A DNA stretch of 46,397 nucleotides from a virus, in the IMG/VR virus record IMGVR_UViG_3300026089_000013, positions 1 through 46,397 of that record; one strand, written 5' to 3'. This document shows positions 8,176 through 16,667 of the stretch, in pieces. How positions within the stretch are numbered: position 1 is the stretch's first letter; each line of letters opens with the position of its first letter. The notes under the pieces are model-generated. The model saw only the letters and a program-made list of their open reading frames with translations, was not told the origin of the DNA and ran no database searches. The position numbers and the translations under genes are program-made.

Positions 8176-8556
8176 GTTTTGTTCTCCTTCTGCATTGTTG
8201 CGACATCCGCACGGAGCGGGCGCTGCCTCACTGAGTGGTTCGTATCTGGTGACTGGCTTGACTTCCTCTTTCTCTTTCGCCAGCTTGACTTCCCCGCTGT
8301 TGACTTCGTAGCTACGGCGGAAAAGTTGGAATTCGTCTTTGGGCATCACGGCGTAGACGACGAGCTTCTCGTTGGGAAACACGGAATCGATTCCCATGTA
8401 TCCCGGCTCGACGGCGCGTAGTGCCTGACTGAGCATGCTCCGGAGATCGGAGTCGCTCGTGTCCGCTTCGGCCTTGCCACTCTTGAAAGTGATGAGTGAC
8501 ATCAGTCGTTCGCGGAGGGTCTTCTTCTTGTCGTCGGTCTCATTCGTGTCAGCCAT
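7534..8556 (-). CDS. Second possible internal start of the protease-scaffold gene
   Basis: An in-frame ATG (MADTNETDDKKKTLRERLMS) has GGAGGAG 6 nt upstream, exactly where the DUF2213 domain ends. It would give a 340-residue product. Use of this start is less certain than the one at 8175, but the two together suggest a nested set of products. Confidence 0.4.
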   Translation of the reverse strand: MADTNETDDKKKTLRERLMSLITFKSGKAEADTSDSDLRSMLSQALRAVEPGYMGIDSVFPNEKLVVYAVMPKDEFQLFRRSYEVNSGEVKLAKEKEEVKPVTRYEPLSEAAPAPCGCRNNAEGEQNMKTKAERVKALIDNPKMKLAKESQAALEASPDTVIDSLEQAAVVLEAGGGTAREPEGEKGGDKSGQSSVSSNPAQQGDKSGQTGSQTGSETDATRHNSSRVLSMEEFLASAPPELRDGFRATAAFAKEHKAAAIKVLKESKRCDYSDAELEAMDVVALEKMAKLVGATVPATGRVDYMPQGVRSNVGETQEETVPDPPDFYQDIRVAAAGTKK

Positions 8557-9156
8557 CTGGAACTCCTCCGCTGCAAAGCGCGGAGCTCCACACCCCATAT
8601 CGTTGTTGCACGCTCCACGCCTTCCTTCCTGTAACATGGCGAGATGATCGCCAACGATGTTGCGCCAGATCGCATCGTACGGCTTGCCGTCGAAAGTGCC
8701 GGACTTTTCTTCCGCTTCCATCAAAGCGCCGATAGAGATTTCGATCGGTTGACCAGCTTTCGCTCGCTCAACGACGCTAACCGCGTCTGGGCCGACGACA
8801 CTGGCACGATCTGCATCCAGCCACGCTTCGAAGGTGAGCTTCTCGTCCGACGTAGACGTATTGAAGAGTTCACCGAATCGATACTTCTCGAGAATGTCGG
8901 GATTATTCGCCAAGACATAGTTGCCGTCCACTTGTGGGTGATCCGGCAGAACCGGTCGTCCATTCCAGCCATTGGCGACCATCGCTGAAATTTCAGATCC
9001 CGGGATGTATTCCCATCGCTTGGAGTTGGCCGATTTCACCACTCCCTCGACTAGGCCGACGACAGGTACCACGACATGATCACGCCCGCAATACTTCGCG
9101 ACGCGAACCTGTCCGGTTTGTCCCTTGAGCCGTAGGAAGCGATGTTCTTTAGCCAT
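7534..9156 (-). CDS. DUF2213 prohead protease with C-terminal scaffold region
   Basis: The 540-residue protein (ATG at 9156, one base after the upstream stop; the frame is open to 9225) has two parts. Residues 1-200 carry DUF2213 features. These are 'VVPVVGLVEGVV', 'GRPVLPDHPQVDGNYVLANN', 'FGELFNTSTSDEKLTFEAWLD', 'PIEISIGALME' and 'NIVGDHLAMLQEGRRGACNN' (the 'DHLA.l....GACs' block). DUF2213 proteins are phage maturation proteases. Residues 201-540 are charged, low-complexity and helical, with a 'GDKSGQ' repeat, as expected for a scaffold. Two in-frame internal ATGs with strong ribosome binding sites (8556 and 8175) suggest separate scaffold products. Confidence 0.85.
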   Translation of the reverse strand: MAKEHRFLRLKGQTGQVRVAKYCGRDHVVVPVVGLVEGVVKSANSKRWEYIPGSEISAMVANGWNGRPVLPDHPQVDGNYVLANNPDILEKYRFGELFNTSTSDEKLTFEAWLDADRASVVGPDAVSVVERAKAGQPIEISIGALMEAEEKSGTFDGKPYDAIWRNIVGDHLAMLQEGRRGACNNDMGCGAPRFAAEEFQMADTNETDDKKKTLRERLMSLITFKSGKAEADTSDSDLRSMLSQALRAVEPGYMGIDSVFPNEKLVVYAVMPKDEFQLFRRSYEVNSGEVKLAKEKEEVKPVTRYEPLSEAAPAPCGCRNNAEGEQNMKTKAERVKALIDNPKMKLAKESQAALEASPDTVIDSLEQAAVVLEAGGGTAREPEGEKGGDKSGQSSVSSNPAQQGDKSGQTGSQTGSETDATRHNSSRVLSMEEFLASAPPELRDGFRATAAFAKEHKAAAIKVLKESKRCDYSDAELEAMDVVALEKMAKLVGATVPATGRVDYMPQGVRSNVGETQEETVPDPPDFYQDIRVAAAGTKK

Positions 9157-9157
9157 A

Positions 9158-9541
9158 TCAGTGTGCAGTCGCTTGAAGAAACACGATCGAACCGAAGACC
9201 AGAATTGTCTCGCTACCGACATCAACGCGCTTCACTGAGTATCGGTATGAAGATGCTTTAAGGCCATTCGTATCGTCGCTCTCGATATCGATAAGCACTC
9301 TCTGGAGATTCTCACTAGGAGTCGAAGAAAAAGTACCCTCAACTTGAATGCCAGCGCCGAGCGTTTTTGTGATAAGTGCTGGGTCAGCGTCTTTGTCTTT
9401 CTTGCGAACATAGAATGCGAGATTCCAGCCACTCACGTCCAACGGAGTAGTGAGATCTTCCTCGAAGACTTGCAGACGAAGGACCTTATCTTCGCCTAAG
9501 AAGAATCGATGCGCGTCTGTTATGTTGAACTCGGTAGCCAT
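9158..9541 (-). CDS. Putative Ig-like/baseplate-type structural protein
   Basis: The 127-residue beta-rich protein opens with 'ITDAHRFFLGEDKVLRLQVFEEDLTTPLDVSGWNLAFYVRKKDKDAD'. This follows the '.g.......v.d.dG.pvdltG....f.vk....' pattern of N-terminal Ig-like domains in baseplate upper proteins (BppU) and related fibre-anchoring proteins. It lies among the fibre-associated genes. Family membership is a pattern judgement only. Confidence 0.6.
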   Translation of the reverse strand: MATEFNITDAHRFFLGEDKVLRLQVFEEDLTTPLDVSGWNLAFYVRKKDKDADPALITKTLGAGIQVEGTFSSTPSENLQRVLIDIESDDTNGLKASSYRYSVKRVDVGSETILVFGSIVFLQATAH

Positions 9542-9543
9542 CG

Positions 9544-9768
9544 TTACACTTCAGCTAACTCGAGAGGAGCAACTCCTGCCATGATATCGATCGTATTACT
9601 TGATGAACCCTGGATTGCGATCGAGACCGTTGTACGAACTAGAATATCAAAAACTGGATTCGCCGCGCTTCCATTGATATCGATAATAGTTGGCTCTGGA
9701 AATGGGAGTAACCCAGAGTCAAAAATTGCTGGATCAAAAATTGCTGGATCAAAGATGCCAATCGTCAC
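9544..9768 (-). CDS. Small structural-type protein with IFDPA tandem repeat
   Basis: A 74-residue protein with a GTG start that overlaps the upstream stop (GTGA). Residues 5-17 contain a tandem repeat IFDPAIFDPAIFD, encoded by near-identical 12-nt units at about 9720-9757. The rest is beta-rich ('EPTIIDINGSAANPVFDILVRTTVSIAIQG'). Its location among fibre genes suggests a virion or fibre-associated role. No family is recognised. Confidence 0.6.
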   Translation of the reverse strand: MTIGIFDPAIFDPAIFDSGLLPFPEPTIIDINGSAANPVFDILVRTTVSIAIQGSSSNTIDIMAGVAPLELAEV

Positions 9769-9944
9769 TTCGACTCCAGCTCAATCGGTAGCCTGATCTC
9801 CTTTGAAAGCTCTTCCTTCAGTTTACGATTTTCGTCCCTGAGTTTCGCGTTTTCTTCCACTAAAAGCTCAGTTTCTTGCCTAATCTTCGCAATGCGAAAA
9901 TGAAGTTCACCAAGCTCCAACCGGACGTGATCTTCGAAGACCAT
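9765..9944 (-). CDS. 59-residue coiled-coil protein
   Basis: A short gene reading MVFEDHVRLELGELHFRIAK and then a charged coiled coil (ELLVEENAKLRDENRKLKEE). The ATG overlaps the upstream stop (TAATG) and the stop overlaps the next start (GTGA), so it is tightly embedded in the operon. Leucines and isoleucines at heptad spacing suggest an oligomerising helix, perhaps a fibre or scaffold accessory. Confidence 0.7.
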   Translation of the reverse strand: MVFEDHVRLELGELHFRIAKIRQETELLVEENAKLRDENRKLKEELSKEIRLPIELESK

Positions 9945-10228
9945 TAGTCCGGAGTCCCGCTAACCGTTCCAGCAGGAAGTTTGCCGTCTTGCGCGAATCG
10001 CAGCATAGCTCGTCGATGCATCGACTGTGTTCTGAAATCAGCAGTGTTGATAAATTGCATCACGGCGATTGCAGGTGGCCCATCATATTCGATTGGAACT
10101 ATGACGCCATCATCACCTTCAACAGCAGCACGGACCGCAGCATTCTTCCAGTCCATTGTCAAGAAGTTCAGACTGTAAGAAGTGCGAGATGTTGCGATCG
10201 GCGCTTGAAGCGTAAATTTTTCTGCCAT
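9944..10228 (-). CDS. Small hypothetical protein in fibre cluster
   Basis: A 94-residue protein (MAEKFTLQAPIATSRTSYSL..) with 'VRAAVEGDDGVIVPIEYDGPPAIAVMQFINTADF' and 'SMHRRAMLRFAQDGKLPAGTV'. It lies 6 nt after the upstream fibre gene. It resembles small proteins found next to fibre genes in environmental phages, but no function can be assigned. Confidence 0.7.
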   Translation of the reverse strand: MAEKFTLQAPIATSRTSYSLNFLTMDWKNAAVRAAVEGDDGVIVPIEYDGPPAIAVMQFINTADFRTQSMHRRAMLRFAQDGKLPAGTVSGTPD

Positions 10229-10234
10229 CGTAGC

Positions 10235-11875
10235 CTACTGCAAGTTGACCATACACCACGATCCACGTTTGACCGTGACTGCACTGGCCGCAACTTCAGA
10301 ACGAATACGGACTGCGAATGTGCCCGAAGCTGTGGTGACTATCGAGCCATACAATTGAACAGGGCCTCCCGGAGTTGTGATACCAGAGACCGGATTCACA
10401 TTCGTATCGTAGGCTGTCACCACAGAATTGAAAACAGCAGTAGATGTCGTCGCTTGCGTCGTTGCAAGATCGATAGCAGAGGCCGTAGGTCCATTGATGC
10501 CGAACTGTGGTGCCGTCGTAGTCGCTGCTGCAAATGCGATCAAATTGCAGCTGAAATTTACTGTGACTCCAGACCCAACCGCAAGAGTGAGTCCGGTTAC
10601 GTTGGAGAAATTGACCGTGCTGTTACTGACATCAGCTGTTACGCGCAGGAAAGTCGGTGCTGTTCCAGCAGATGGCGTCTGACACGTCGCGGTGCCGTTT
10701 GCAGTGATTCCTACCGCAAACTGCCCACCAGTACAATCCGCAGGATCAGAAGCTAAGGCTGTCGCTGTCGCTGCTGTAGTAGCGGAATTGACCGTGATCG
10801 TATCAGGGATATCAGCGTCTGTCAACGCGGCGCAGGTTAGATTCCCGTTAGCGCCAATCGTCGTTGCGAATTGATTCGCGGCACAATCTGTTGGATTCGC
10901 GGCCAGTGCAGTCGCAGCCGCTGCTAAACTGACGGTGATGTTATCTGGGACATCTGCGTCGGTGATTGCAGCACAGGTAAGATTTCCATTAGCCGCAATC
11001 GTCGTCGCAAACTGATTCGCAGCACAATCTGTCGGGTTGGCCGCTAGAGCCGTCGCGGTGGCCGCTAGAGTTGCATTATTGACCGTAATGGTGTCTGGGA
11101 TAGCAGCATCGGTCAGCGCGACACACGTCAAGTCGCCATTAGCGCCAATTGCTGTCGCAAACTGATTTGCTGCACAGTCTGCTGGATTAGCCGCTAGAGC
11201 CGTCGCCGTAGCCGCCAAATCAATCGTGATGGTATTAGGAATATCCGCATCCACATGGGTATGTGATAACGGAGTGCGTGCATCCGTGAGACGAGCATCA
11301 TTGGTGTCTATCTTCGTTAAAAGCGCAGCAGCAAGTCCTGTAATTTCACCTTGAGTATGAGTGTGACCAGTGTTGGACTTCGTTAAAAGTGTAGCAGAAA
11401 GTCCAGTAATTTCTGGCTGAAGATGGGTGTGGGCGACTGGAGTTCGCGCATCGGTAAGTCGCGCATCACTCGTATCAACTTTACCTGATAATGCCGTGAC
11501 GAGATTGGTAATATCCGACTGTGGATGAGTGTGAGCCGTTGGACTACGAGAATCTGATAACCGTGCATCGTTGGTCGCGACCTTTGCGTCCAGAGCAGAT
11601 TGAAGATCGGTCTGATTGGCAACAGTTCCAGTGATGTCGCCCCATACCGGCGCAGAAGCACCTGGAATTGTCGCTGGATCGGTCCGAACAGGACGCCACA
11701 CGTTCGGACTGATGCACTCATGGAGACCAATTACAGGGCCGGAACCCAAGATAAAGATCTCACCGACGGCACAATTCGCTGGAAGAACATCGCCATGTGG
11801 CATGATCTGGCGTTCTTGCGCCAACCCGATCGTGCCAAGCAGAACCACCGAAATGACGCCGAGGAATCTCTTCAT
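10235..11875 (-). CDS. Repeat-containing fibre with N-terminal signal peptide
   Basis: The 546-residue protein begins with a Sec-type signal (MKRFLGVISVVLLGTIGLAQ), unusual for a virion fibre. A 'CAVGEIFILGSGPVIGLHECISPNVWRPV' segment follows. Then come four HxH blocks (AHTHPQ, AHTHLQ, GHTHTQ, SHTHVD), like the metal-binding HxH turns of T4-type fibres. About four imperfect 40-residue repeats built on 'TALAANP.DCAANQFAT.I.ANG.LTC' and 'IPDTITV' come next, and a beta-rich C-terminal domain closes the protein. It is likely a trimeric fibre or host-surface binding protein. The start overlaps the upstream fibre stop (TGATG). Confidence 0.75.
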   Translation of the reverse strand: MKRFLGVISVVLLGTIGLAQERQIMPHGDVLPANCAVGEIFILGSGPVIGLHECISPNVWRPVRTDPATIPGASAPVWGDITGTVANQTDLQSALDAKVATNDARLSDSRSPTAHTHPQSDITNLVTALSGKVDTSDARLTDARTPVAHTHLQPEITGLSATLLTKSNTGHTHTQGEITGLAAALLTKIDTNDARLTDARTPLSHTHVDADIPNTITIDLAATATALAANPADCAANQFATAIGANGDLTCVALTDAAIPDTITVNNATLAATATALAANPTDCAANQFATTIAANGNLTCAAITDADVPDNITVSLAAAATALAANPTDCAANQFATTIGANGNLTCAALTDADIPDTITVNSATTAATATALASDPADCTGGQFAVGITANGTATCQTPSAGTAPTFLRVTADVSNSTVNFSNVTGLTLAVGSGVTVNFSCNLIAFAAATTTAPQFGINGPTASAIDLATTQATTSTAVFNSVVTAYDTNVNPVSGITTPGGPVQLYGSIVTTASGTFAVRIRSEVAASAVTVKRGSWCMVNLQ

Positions 11876-13374
11876 CAGTATGTGATCGACGCAATGGTTC
11901 GCGTCGCTCCTCCATCATACGCTTTCACTGCTAAAACCCGCGCAGGCGAGGTGCCAGATCCCTCGACCCAGACGTCGCCCTCCGCCAGACTGGACGGCGT
12001 TCCGAGGGAAGTACGAATACGGAAGGCGATCGAAGCATCCCCGACTGCCAAGGCACCAATTTCAGTGAAACCAGTGTCATCCCCAAGTCGGACCTGGAGA
12101 TTTGCACCAGAGCGTTTGAGCGCAGGGAATGATGAAGTCAGCCCACCGAATCCAAGTCTGCCAAAACTTGTTCCTGCTGCGTTCTGAAGACGCCAAACAC
12201 CATCAGCCGTCGCATCGAAATAGCCGCGTGTGCCAATGCTGAGAAATCCTGACGCCGCCGCACTGACGCTGCCGTTGAACTGTGTGCCTGTGATCGCACC
12301 AGAGGCTGTAATCGTGCTGCAATCCAATCCTGCCCCAACATCAATCCGATTGCTCGAATTGGTGCGGAACATATTGATGTCAGCGGTATCGGTAGAATTG
12401 CGACCGGTTATGTATTGATTGTAATCAATCCGCAGAGCTTTTGCAAAGAGAATAGCGGCAGCAGAATCATCGGCTAAACGGATCTTAAGATCTGCGCCAG
12501 ATCGTTTCAGCGCTGGGAACGAAGCGGACGTGCCACCGAACTGGAGTCGATCAAAAGTAGTTTCATTCCAATTCAGTAAAGTCAGGACACCATTCGCAGG
12601 TGCCCGCCATGTCAGTCGATTGGTGAAACCTCCATAGCTGTCCTGTCCATGGAGAATTTCATTGTCCATGTACAGACGGTCAACAATCAGCGCAGCACCG
12701 GATGGACCTGTTACTCCTCGTCCAGTCGCTGAGCCGATTTCAGTGCGATCGTTCGAATATCGAATGACTTGACGCTGTGTGGATCCGTTCGTATGCAGTC
12801 CGTAGATCCACGCGTCTTTCTGGAGAAGCAGGCTACCGTCATTTTGAAGCCGTAACGCTTCGGTCGCACCGTTGTTGCCGACCTTCAGAATGATATCCGC
12901 ACCGGCAGCGCCAACTCCACTCGTTGGTTTCAGAGTAAGAGTGGAAGTAGTTCCCGTCCCACCGATCAGCGTTGACGTTGTCAGTGGGTCAGCAACTGGT
13001 CCGGGAATTCCCTGTATGCCCTGCGGACCTTGAACACCCTGAGGACCCTGTGGGCCTTGAGGTCCAGTTGCGCCATCCGCTCCATCGGCTCCATCAGCCC
13101 CATCCGCTCCAGCTGGTCCTTGAGGCCCCTGAATCCCTTGGATACCCTGTTCTCCCTGCGGGCCTTGGATACCCTGTTCTCCCTGTTCCCCGATTGGCTG
13201 TGGGATAGTTCCGAATCCGCTCGGATGGGTCGAATCGACAACGAGCACTTCCCCGTCAGGACCACCAGCGACCTTAAACGTTCCTTCATTGACGACATCA
13301 GCGGAAATGTCGTACGCCGGATTGTTTGGAAAATCCGTCGTGAACGGAAATTTTATGGTCCCAGCCGTGCTCAT
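11875..13374 (-). CDS. Collagen-like tail fibre
   Basis: The 499-residue protein has a short N-terminal domain (TIKFPFTTDFPNNPAYDISA). It then has about 70 residues of collagen-type G-X-Y repeats (GEQGEQGIQGPQGEQG, GADGADGADGADG), and a long beta-rich region that repeats 'SFPALKRSGA.L..RL.DD' at least twice, consistent with beta-helical shaft units. Collagen repeats are common in phage fibres and promote trimerisation. No C-terminal chaperone domain is seen. Confidence 0.8.
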   Translation of the reverse strand: MSTAGTIKFPFTTDFPNNPAYDISADVVNEGTFKVAGGPDGEVLVVDSTHPSGFGTIPQPIGEQGEQGIQGPQGEQGIQGIQGPQGPAGADGADGADGADGATGPQGPQGPQGVQGPQGIQGIPGPVADPLTTSTLIGGTGTTSTLTLKPTSGVGAAGADIILKVGNNGATEALRLQNDGSLLLQKDAWIYGLHTNGSTQRQVIRYSNDRTEIGSATGRGVTGPSGAALIVDRLYMDNEILHGQDSYGGFTNRLTWRAPANGVLTLLNWNETTFDRLQFGGTSASFPALKRSGADLKIRLADDSAAAILFAKALRIDYNQYITGRNSTDTADINMFRTNSSNRIDVGAGLDCSTITASGAITGTQFNGSVSAAASGFLSIGTRGYFDATADGVWRLQNAAGTSFGRLGFGGLTSSFPALKRSGANLQVRLGDDTGFTEIGALAVGDASIAFRIRTSLGTPSSLAEGDVWVEGSGTSPARVLAVKAYDGGATRTIASITY

Positions 13375-13387
13375 TGTCGATCCGGCG

Positions 13388-13768
13388 CTACGCGCTCGGC
13401 GTGTTGGCGGCGACCGCAGCCGCGAGCTCGCCCGATTTCGACCTGAGCTGATCGGCGAGGCCCTGTAAGGCGGTGGGATCGGTTTTCAGTGATTCGATCT
13501 GTGAACTGAGTCCGTTGAGGAGCTCGATCGCCGACTGTTCGACCGTCGTCGTCTCCTCGACCTGTGCCTTGAGATCATCCAATTCCTGCATGACTACGAC
13601 TCCTTGTTTTTGAACTGCTGTGAGCGCCGCCTCGATACGATTCAATGAGTTCTGGATGTTGCTGCGATGACAGAGACACAAACAGTCCACATCGCAGAAT
13701 TTGCACTTCTGTCTGCACCGAGCATGCAAACCATGCTGACACGCCGTTGACACATATTGATGAATCAT
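13388..13768 (-). CDS. Cys/His-rich N-terminus fused to coiled-coil protein
   Basis: The 126-residue protein overlaps the portal stop (ATGA). Residues 1-35 carry a dense Cys/His motif (C10..H12..H15..RC..KCKFCDVDCLCLCH) that probably binds zinc. Residues 36-126 form a coiled coil (NIQNSLNRIEAALTAVQKQG, ending AAAVAANTPSA) like small coiled-coil proteins found near fibre genes. An in-frame ATG at 13591 has AAGGAG 8 nt upstream, so the 67-residue coiled coil may also be made alone. Function unknown. Confidence 0.7.
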   Translation of the reverse strand: MIHQYVSTACQHGLHARCRQKCKFCDVDCLCLCHRSNIQNSLNRIEAALTAVQKQGVVVMQELDDLKAQVEETTTVEQSAIELLNGLSSQIESLKTDPTALQGLADQLRSKSGELAAAVAANTPSA

Positions 13769-15171
13769 TGCTGTGCCCGCACCTGATTTGCATCCTCCGG
13801 AAGAGCCGGATTCTTACGAGAACCGGGCTGTCCTGGAGGTTGACCGAAAGCTGGCTTCTTCGCCGCGGCCTTAGCCGCCTCTTCTTTCTTCTGTTCCTCG
13901 GTCAACTTCGGATAACCAAACACGCGGTCCCGAATTTCGTCCGCCGTAACGACCGTTTCGCCCTGATACTTGTTAACGGTCGCGATTTTGATCGCCAAGT
14001 CGGCTTTTTGTCCGTCATCCAGACTTTTCAGCTGCGACCAGCGAGTTTCGTACTGTGCGGGCTTTCCGAGGAACTTAAATTCAATCAAACGGTCGGTCAA
14101 AACGTTGATAAGATTCGGTTCCGCGAACTGTAAGCGCCTATCACCGATCTGATCGAACCAATTGTCTCGATCCTGAGTCGATGCGAGCTCACCACGCTCC
14201 GAACCCATCAAAATTCGCTGCGGAATTCCAGTTCCGCTGCAAATTTGAGCGATAATCGCGGCTACCGGGTTCTTAAAGTCCGCAACTTCGCTTCCCAACG
14301 TGTTGACCGTTGTGCCACGAGTTCGCAAAACTCGCGAAATTTCGTGGATATAGCGATCGACCTCTTCATCGAGTCTCTTTTCCGCCTCAGTGGAGAGATC
14401 GATCTCTTTCTCAACGTCAACCTGAATCCCCTGATTCGCCCTCAACCAGAACGCCTCTGCGCCTCCACCAGTGACCTTATCCAGGTCATCCAGTCGGTTC
14501 CAAACGCATTCCAGTCGAGGAGAACCGTATAAATCGTCTTCCAAGTCGTCGCAAACGTGGATTACGCGGGTCCAATGGACCATCTTGTCTTCCAAAGTCG
14601 GAAATTTCACGACTTTGACTTCTTTATCGAGCTTTGGAGGCTTCAGACGATACATTTTCGGCTTGCCGAACCGAATATCGTTGGAATTGGACTCCAACTC
14701 CTCAATTGTGAGGATATCGTCCGCGTAAGGCTTCGCGTAGACCAAATCTTCAGGTCCGCGAGCATCTTGTAGCGGAGTGTTCAGCGCACCGGGTGCTCCG
14801 AGGAGAATGCAAGAATAGCGATCCAGGCCAGCAAGGACATCAGCACGATAAAACACGCGCCACAACCTGAGGCGCACAGCAAGATCGTGCCACTGCTTCT
14901 CGAACGGCGTGTAATCCTGCTTCTCATCGTCCTCGATCAGCTCCCCGCCACCCCTCCATGTCCCTTGAGGGAATGCCCGAATGATGCGACTGCCCAAAGG
15001 ATTCCGTCGCGCACATAGGCGATAGTCGTTGATATCGAGACTTGATTTGTAGCCCAGGACCCGTGCGAGGTCCCGCATTCCACCGAAAGTCTTTCCTAAA
15101 GCAGCTGAGAGAGCCGCTCGTGGGCCAATAATGGACGCCAACGTACGGAGTGCCTCCATTCCTGATCCCAT
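13765..15171 (-). CDS. Portal protein (DUF1073 type)
   Basis: A 468-residue protein lying directly after the large terminase. 'LDINDYRLCARRNPLGSRIIRAFPQGTWRGG', 'YSCILLGAPG' and 'HWTRVIHVCDDLEDDLYGSPRLECVWNRLDDLDKVTGGGAEAFW' match DUF1073 portals. 'CSGTGIPQRILMGSERGELASTQDRDNWFDQIGDRR' also matches (the 'GIP..iL.GseaG.L.S...D...y...I...' signature). The dodecameric portal is the DNA gateway and packaging-motor docking site. The C-terminus is Ala/Lys/Pro-rich and disordered. Confidence 0.9.
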   Translation of the reverse strand: MGSGMEALRTLASIIGPRAALSAALGKTFGGMRDLARVLGYKSSLDINDYRLCARRNPLGSRIIRAFPQGTWRGGGELIEDDEKQDYTPFEKQWHDLAVRLRLWRVFYRADVLAGLDRYSCILLGAPGALNTPLQDARGPEDLVYAKPYADDILTIEELESNSNDIRFGKPKMYRLKPPKLDKEVKVVKFPTLEDKMVHWTRVIHVCDDLEDDLYGSPRLECVWNRLDDLDKVTGGGAEAFWLRANQGIQVDVEKEIDLSTEAEKRLDEEVDRYIHEISRVLRTRGTTVNTLGSEVADFKNPVAAIIAQICSGTGIPQRILMGSERGELASTQDRDNWFDQIGDRRLQFAEPNLINVLTDRLIEFKFLGKPAQYETRWSQLKSLDDGQKADLAIKIATVNKYQGETVVTADEIRDRVFGYPKLTEEQKKEEAAKAAAKKPAFGQPPGQPGSRKNPALPEDANQVRAQQ

Positions 15172-15173
15172 GA

Positions 15174-16667
15174 TTAGTTCTTAGCTCCCCATGTTGCTTC
15201 AGTATACTTTTTCCGAATCTTCGCATACGACAGCATGATAGATTCTGCGCGATTCGGCGACTTCACACCTCGATTTTTGGCCTCCTGCTTTGATTCAATC
15301 TGGATTTTGCCAACGGAGGACCTCTTATACCTAATTTCAACGAGTTCCGCCGCAGTATCCTCGTCTTCAGGGTCCAAATCGATCTGACCACGCTCAAAAG
15401 CAGTCCGTACATCCCACCAAATCTCGGATCGGTGGTTGAGGAATCGCTTCGGGTCATCTGGTGCATCAGAAACGTTGACTTCAAAGAAAGGCTCACCAAG
15501 TTCCTTCCCCCGATCCACCACTCCCCGACCGATTCCGATTACGTCTACATGAACCTTCTCCGCCCCGACTTCATGCAACGCCTCCACGGCCTTACCACAC
15601 GTCTGCATCGTGTCAGGGTTGTTGTCCTCCCAAAGAATCCGGCAAACACCCGAATCGTTGTGTGCTCCGCACGATGCATCCCCGCCCGCCCCAACGTCTA
15701 ACCCGATGGTGCCGCCTCCGCGCCTCATCAGAGTCCGTTTTTGAGCTGCAAGGATCCAGGAAAGAGGAATGAGGGACTGCTCGAGGGAGACGGCTGGGAA
15801 TTCGCCGAGTATTTTTGACGACCAGAACGGATTGATCTCTTCTGGCCTGATGTCTGCCGGTGGGACTACCCTAACTCCTTCTTCAGGACTCGAAGGCTGA
15901 CCTTCTTTGTCAACCCAGACCCATTTCGGCGCCCATTTCCGCCTTTTCTCTTCAACGTAGAGTCTGCCGATAAGGTCATGCCGAAGCTCAGCTGGGATTT
16001 CTTCGCCCGTAAAGTTCGGCGAGTCGAATGCCCCGACTTGGAGGACGAACCATCCTGATCCTGGCTTCGACGCTTCAAAGTATTCCCCCTGAGGATCGTC
16101 CGGATTCCCGATCATGAGCATGCGCCCATAGTCGTTCGCAATGAGCGACGACGCGGCTTCATGCAAAGCTCCTCGAATCCCGTTAGCCTCATCGAGGATG
16201 ACTAAAACGAATCGTGCATGGATACCCTGAAAAGCCGCCGGATCATAGTCATCAGGTTTACGACCGAATGCGACGAGTTCCTCCCTCCCCGACGCAACCG
16301 TCATGTACCACTCCAACTGATTGACCCGTCCGTCTAGCCCTCCAATGTCGTGAACCCGCCCGATCTCCCTCCACAGAATCGCCTTGATCTGCGGCGCAGA
16401 TGGAGCGCTCGTCACTACGAAAGCCTTACCCCGCGGATGAACATCCAACCAGTGACCGGCTGTCCGAGCCGCCGTCCACGATTTGCCCACCCCATGACAA
16501 GTCTTTACCAGCACCAAACGATGCTGCTGCACAGCCAGAATAACTTGTTTCTGGAACGACCACATATGTTCGCGCAGACGTTCCCGTACCCACTCGTCGG
16601 GCCGTTCCAAAAATCGCCGTCGTTCCAGTTCTCTTGTGATTAAGATCAGTGCATCTTCCGGCGGCAA
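15174..16667 (-). CDS. Terminase large subunit (TerL)
   Basis: The 497-residue protein is the packaging ATPase/nuclease. Walker A is CHGVGKS (residues 57-63) and Walker B is VLVILDEA (D159, E160). The nuclease domain has 'TIGLDVGAGGDAS', 'VHVDVIGIGRGVVD' and a C-terminal 'SPNRAESIMLS'. The start is problematic: TTG at 16667 is the first usual start in frame, but the frame stays open upstream and encodes 'LLADQNPRAAARLEEL', which resembles terminase N-termini. No ATG or GTG precedes it before the in-frame stop near 16744. Initiation may use a rarer codon, or the sequence may contain an error. Confidence 0.9.
   Translation of the reverse strand: MPPEDALILITRELERRRFLERPDEWVRERLREHMWSFQKQVILAVQQHRLVLVKTCHGVGKSWTAARTAGHWLDVHPRGKAFVVTSAPSAPQIKAILWREIGRVHDIGGLDGRVNQLEWYMTVASGREELVAFGRKPDDYDPAAFQGIHARFVLVILDEANGIRGALHEAASSLIANDYGRMLMIGNPDDPQGEYFEASKPGSGWFVLQVGAFDSPNFTGEEIPAELRHDLIGRLYVEEKRRKWAPKWVWVDKEGQPSSPEEGVRVVPPADIRPEEINPFWSSKILGEFPAVSLEQSLIPLSWILAAQKRTLMRRGGGTIGLDVGAGGDASCGAHNDSGVCRILWEDNNPDTMQTCGKAVEALHEVGAEKVHVDVIGIGRGVVDRGKELGEPFFEVNVSDAPDDPKRFLNHRSEIWWDVRTAFERGQIDLDPEDEDTAAELVEIRYKRSSVGKIQIESKQEAKNRGVKSPNRAESIMLSYAKIRKKYTEATWGAKN

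Noticed and set aside
6553-8421. Long plus-strand open frame of 622 codons
   Set aside because: It is antisense to the capsid, decoration and protease genes, spans their intergenic gaps, and has an Arg/Gly/Asp-biased composition typical of a GC-rich shadow frame.
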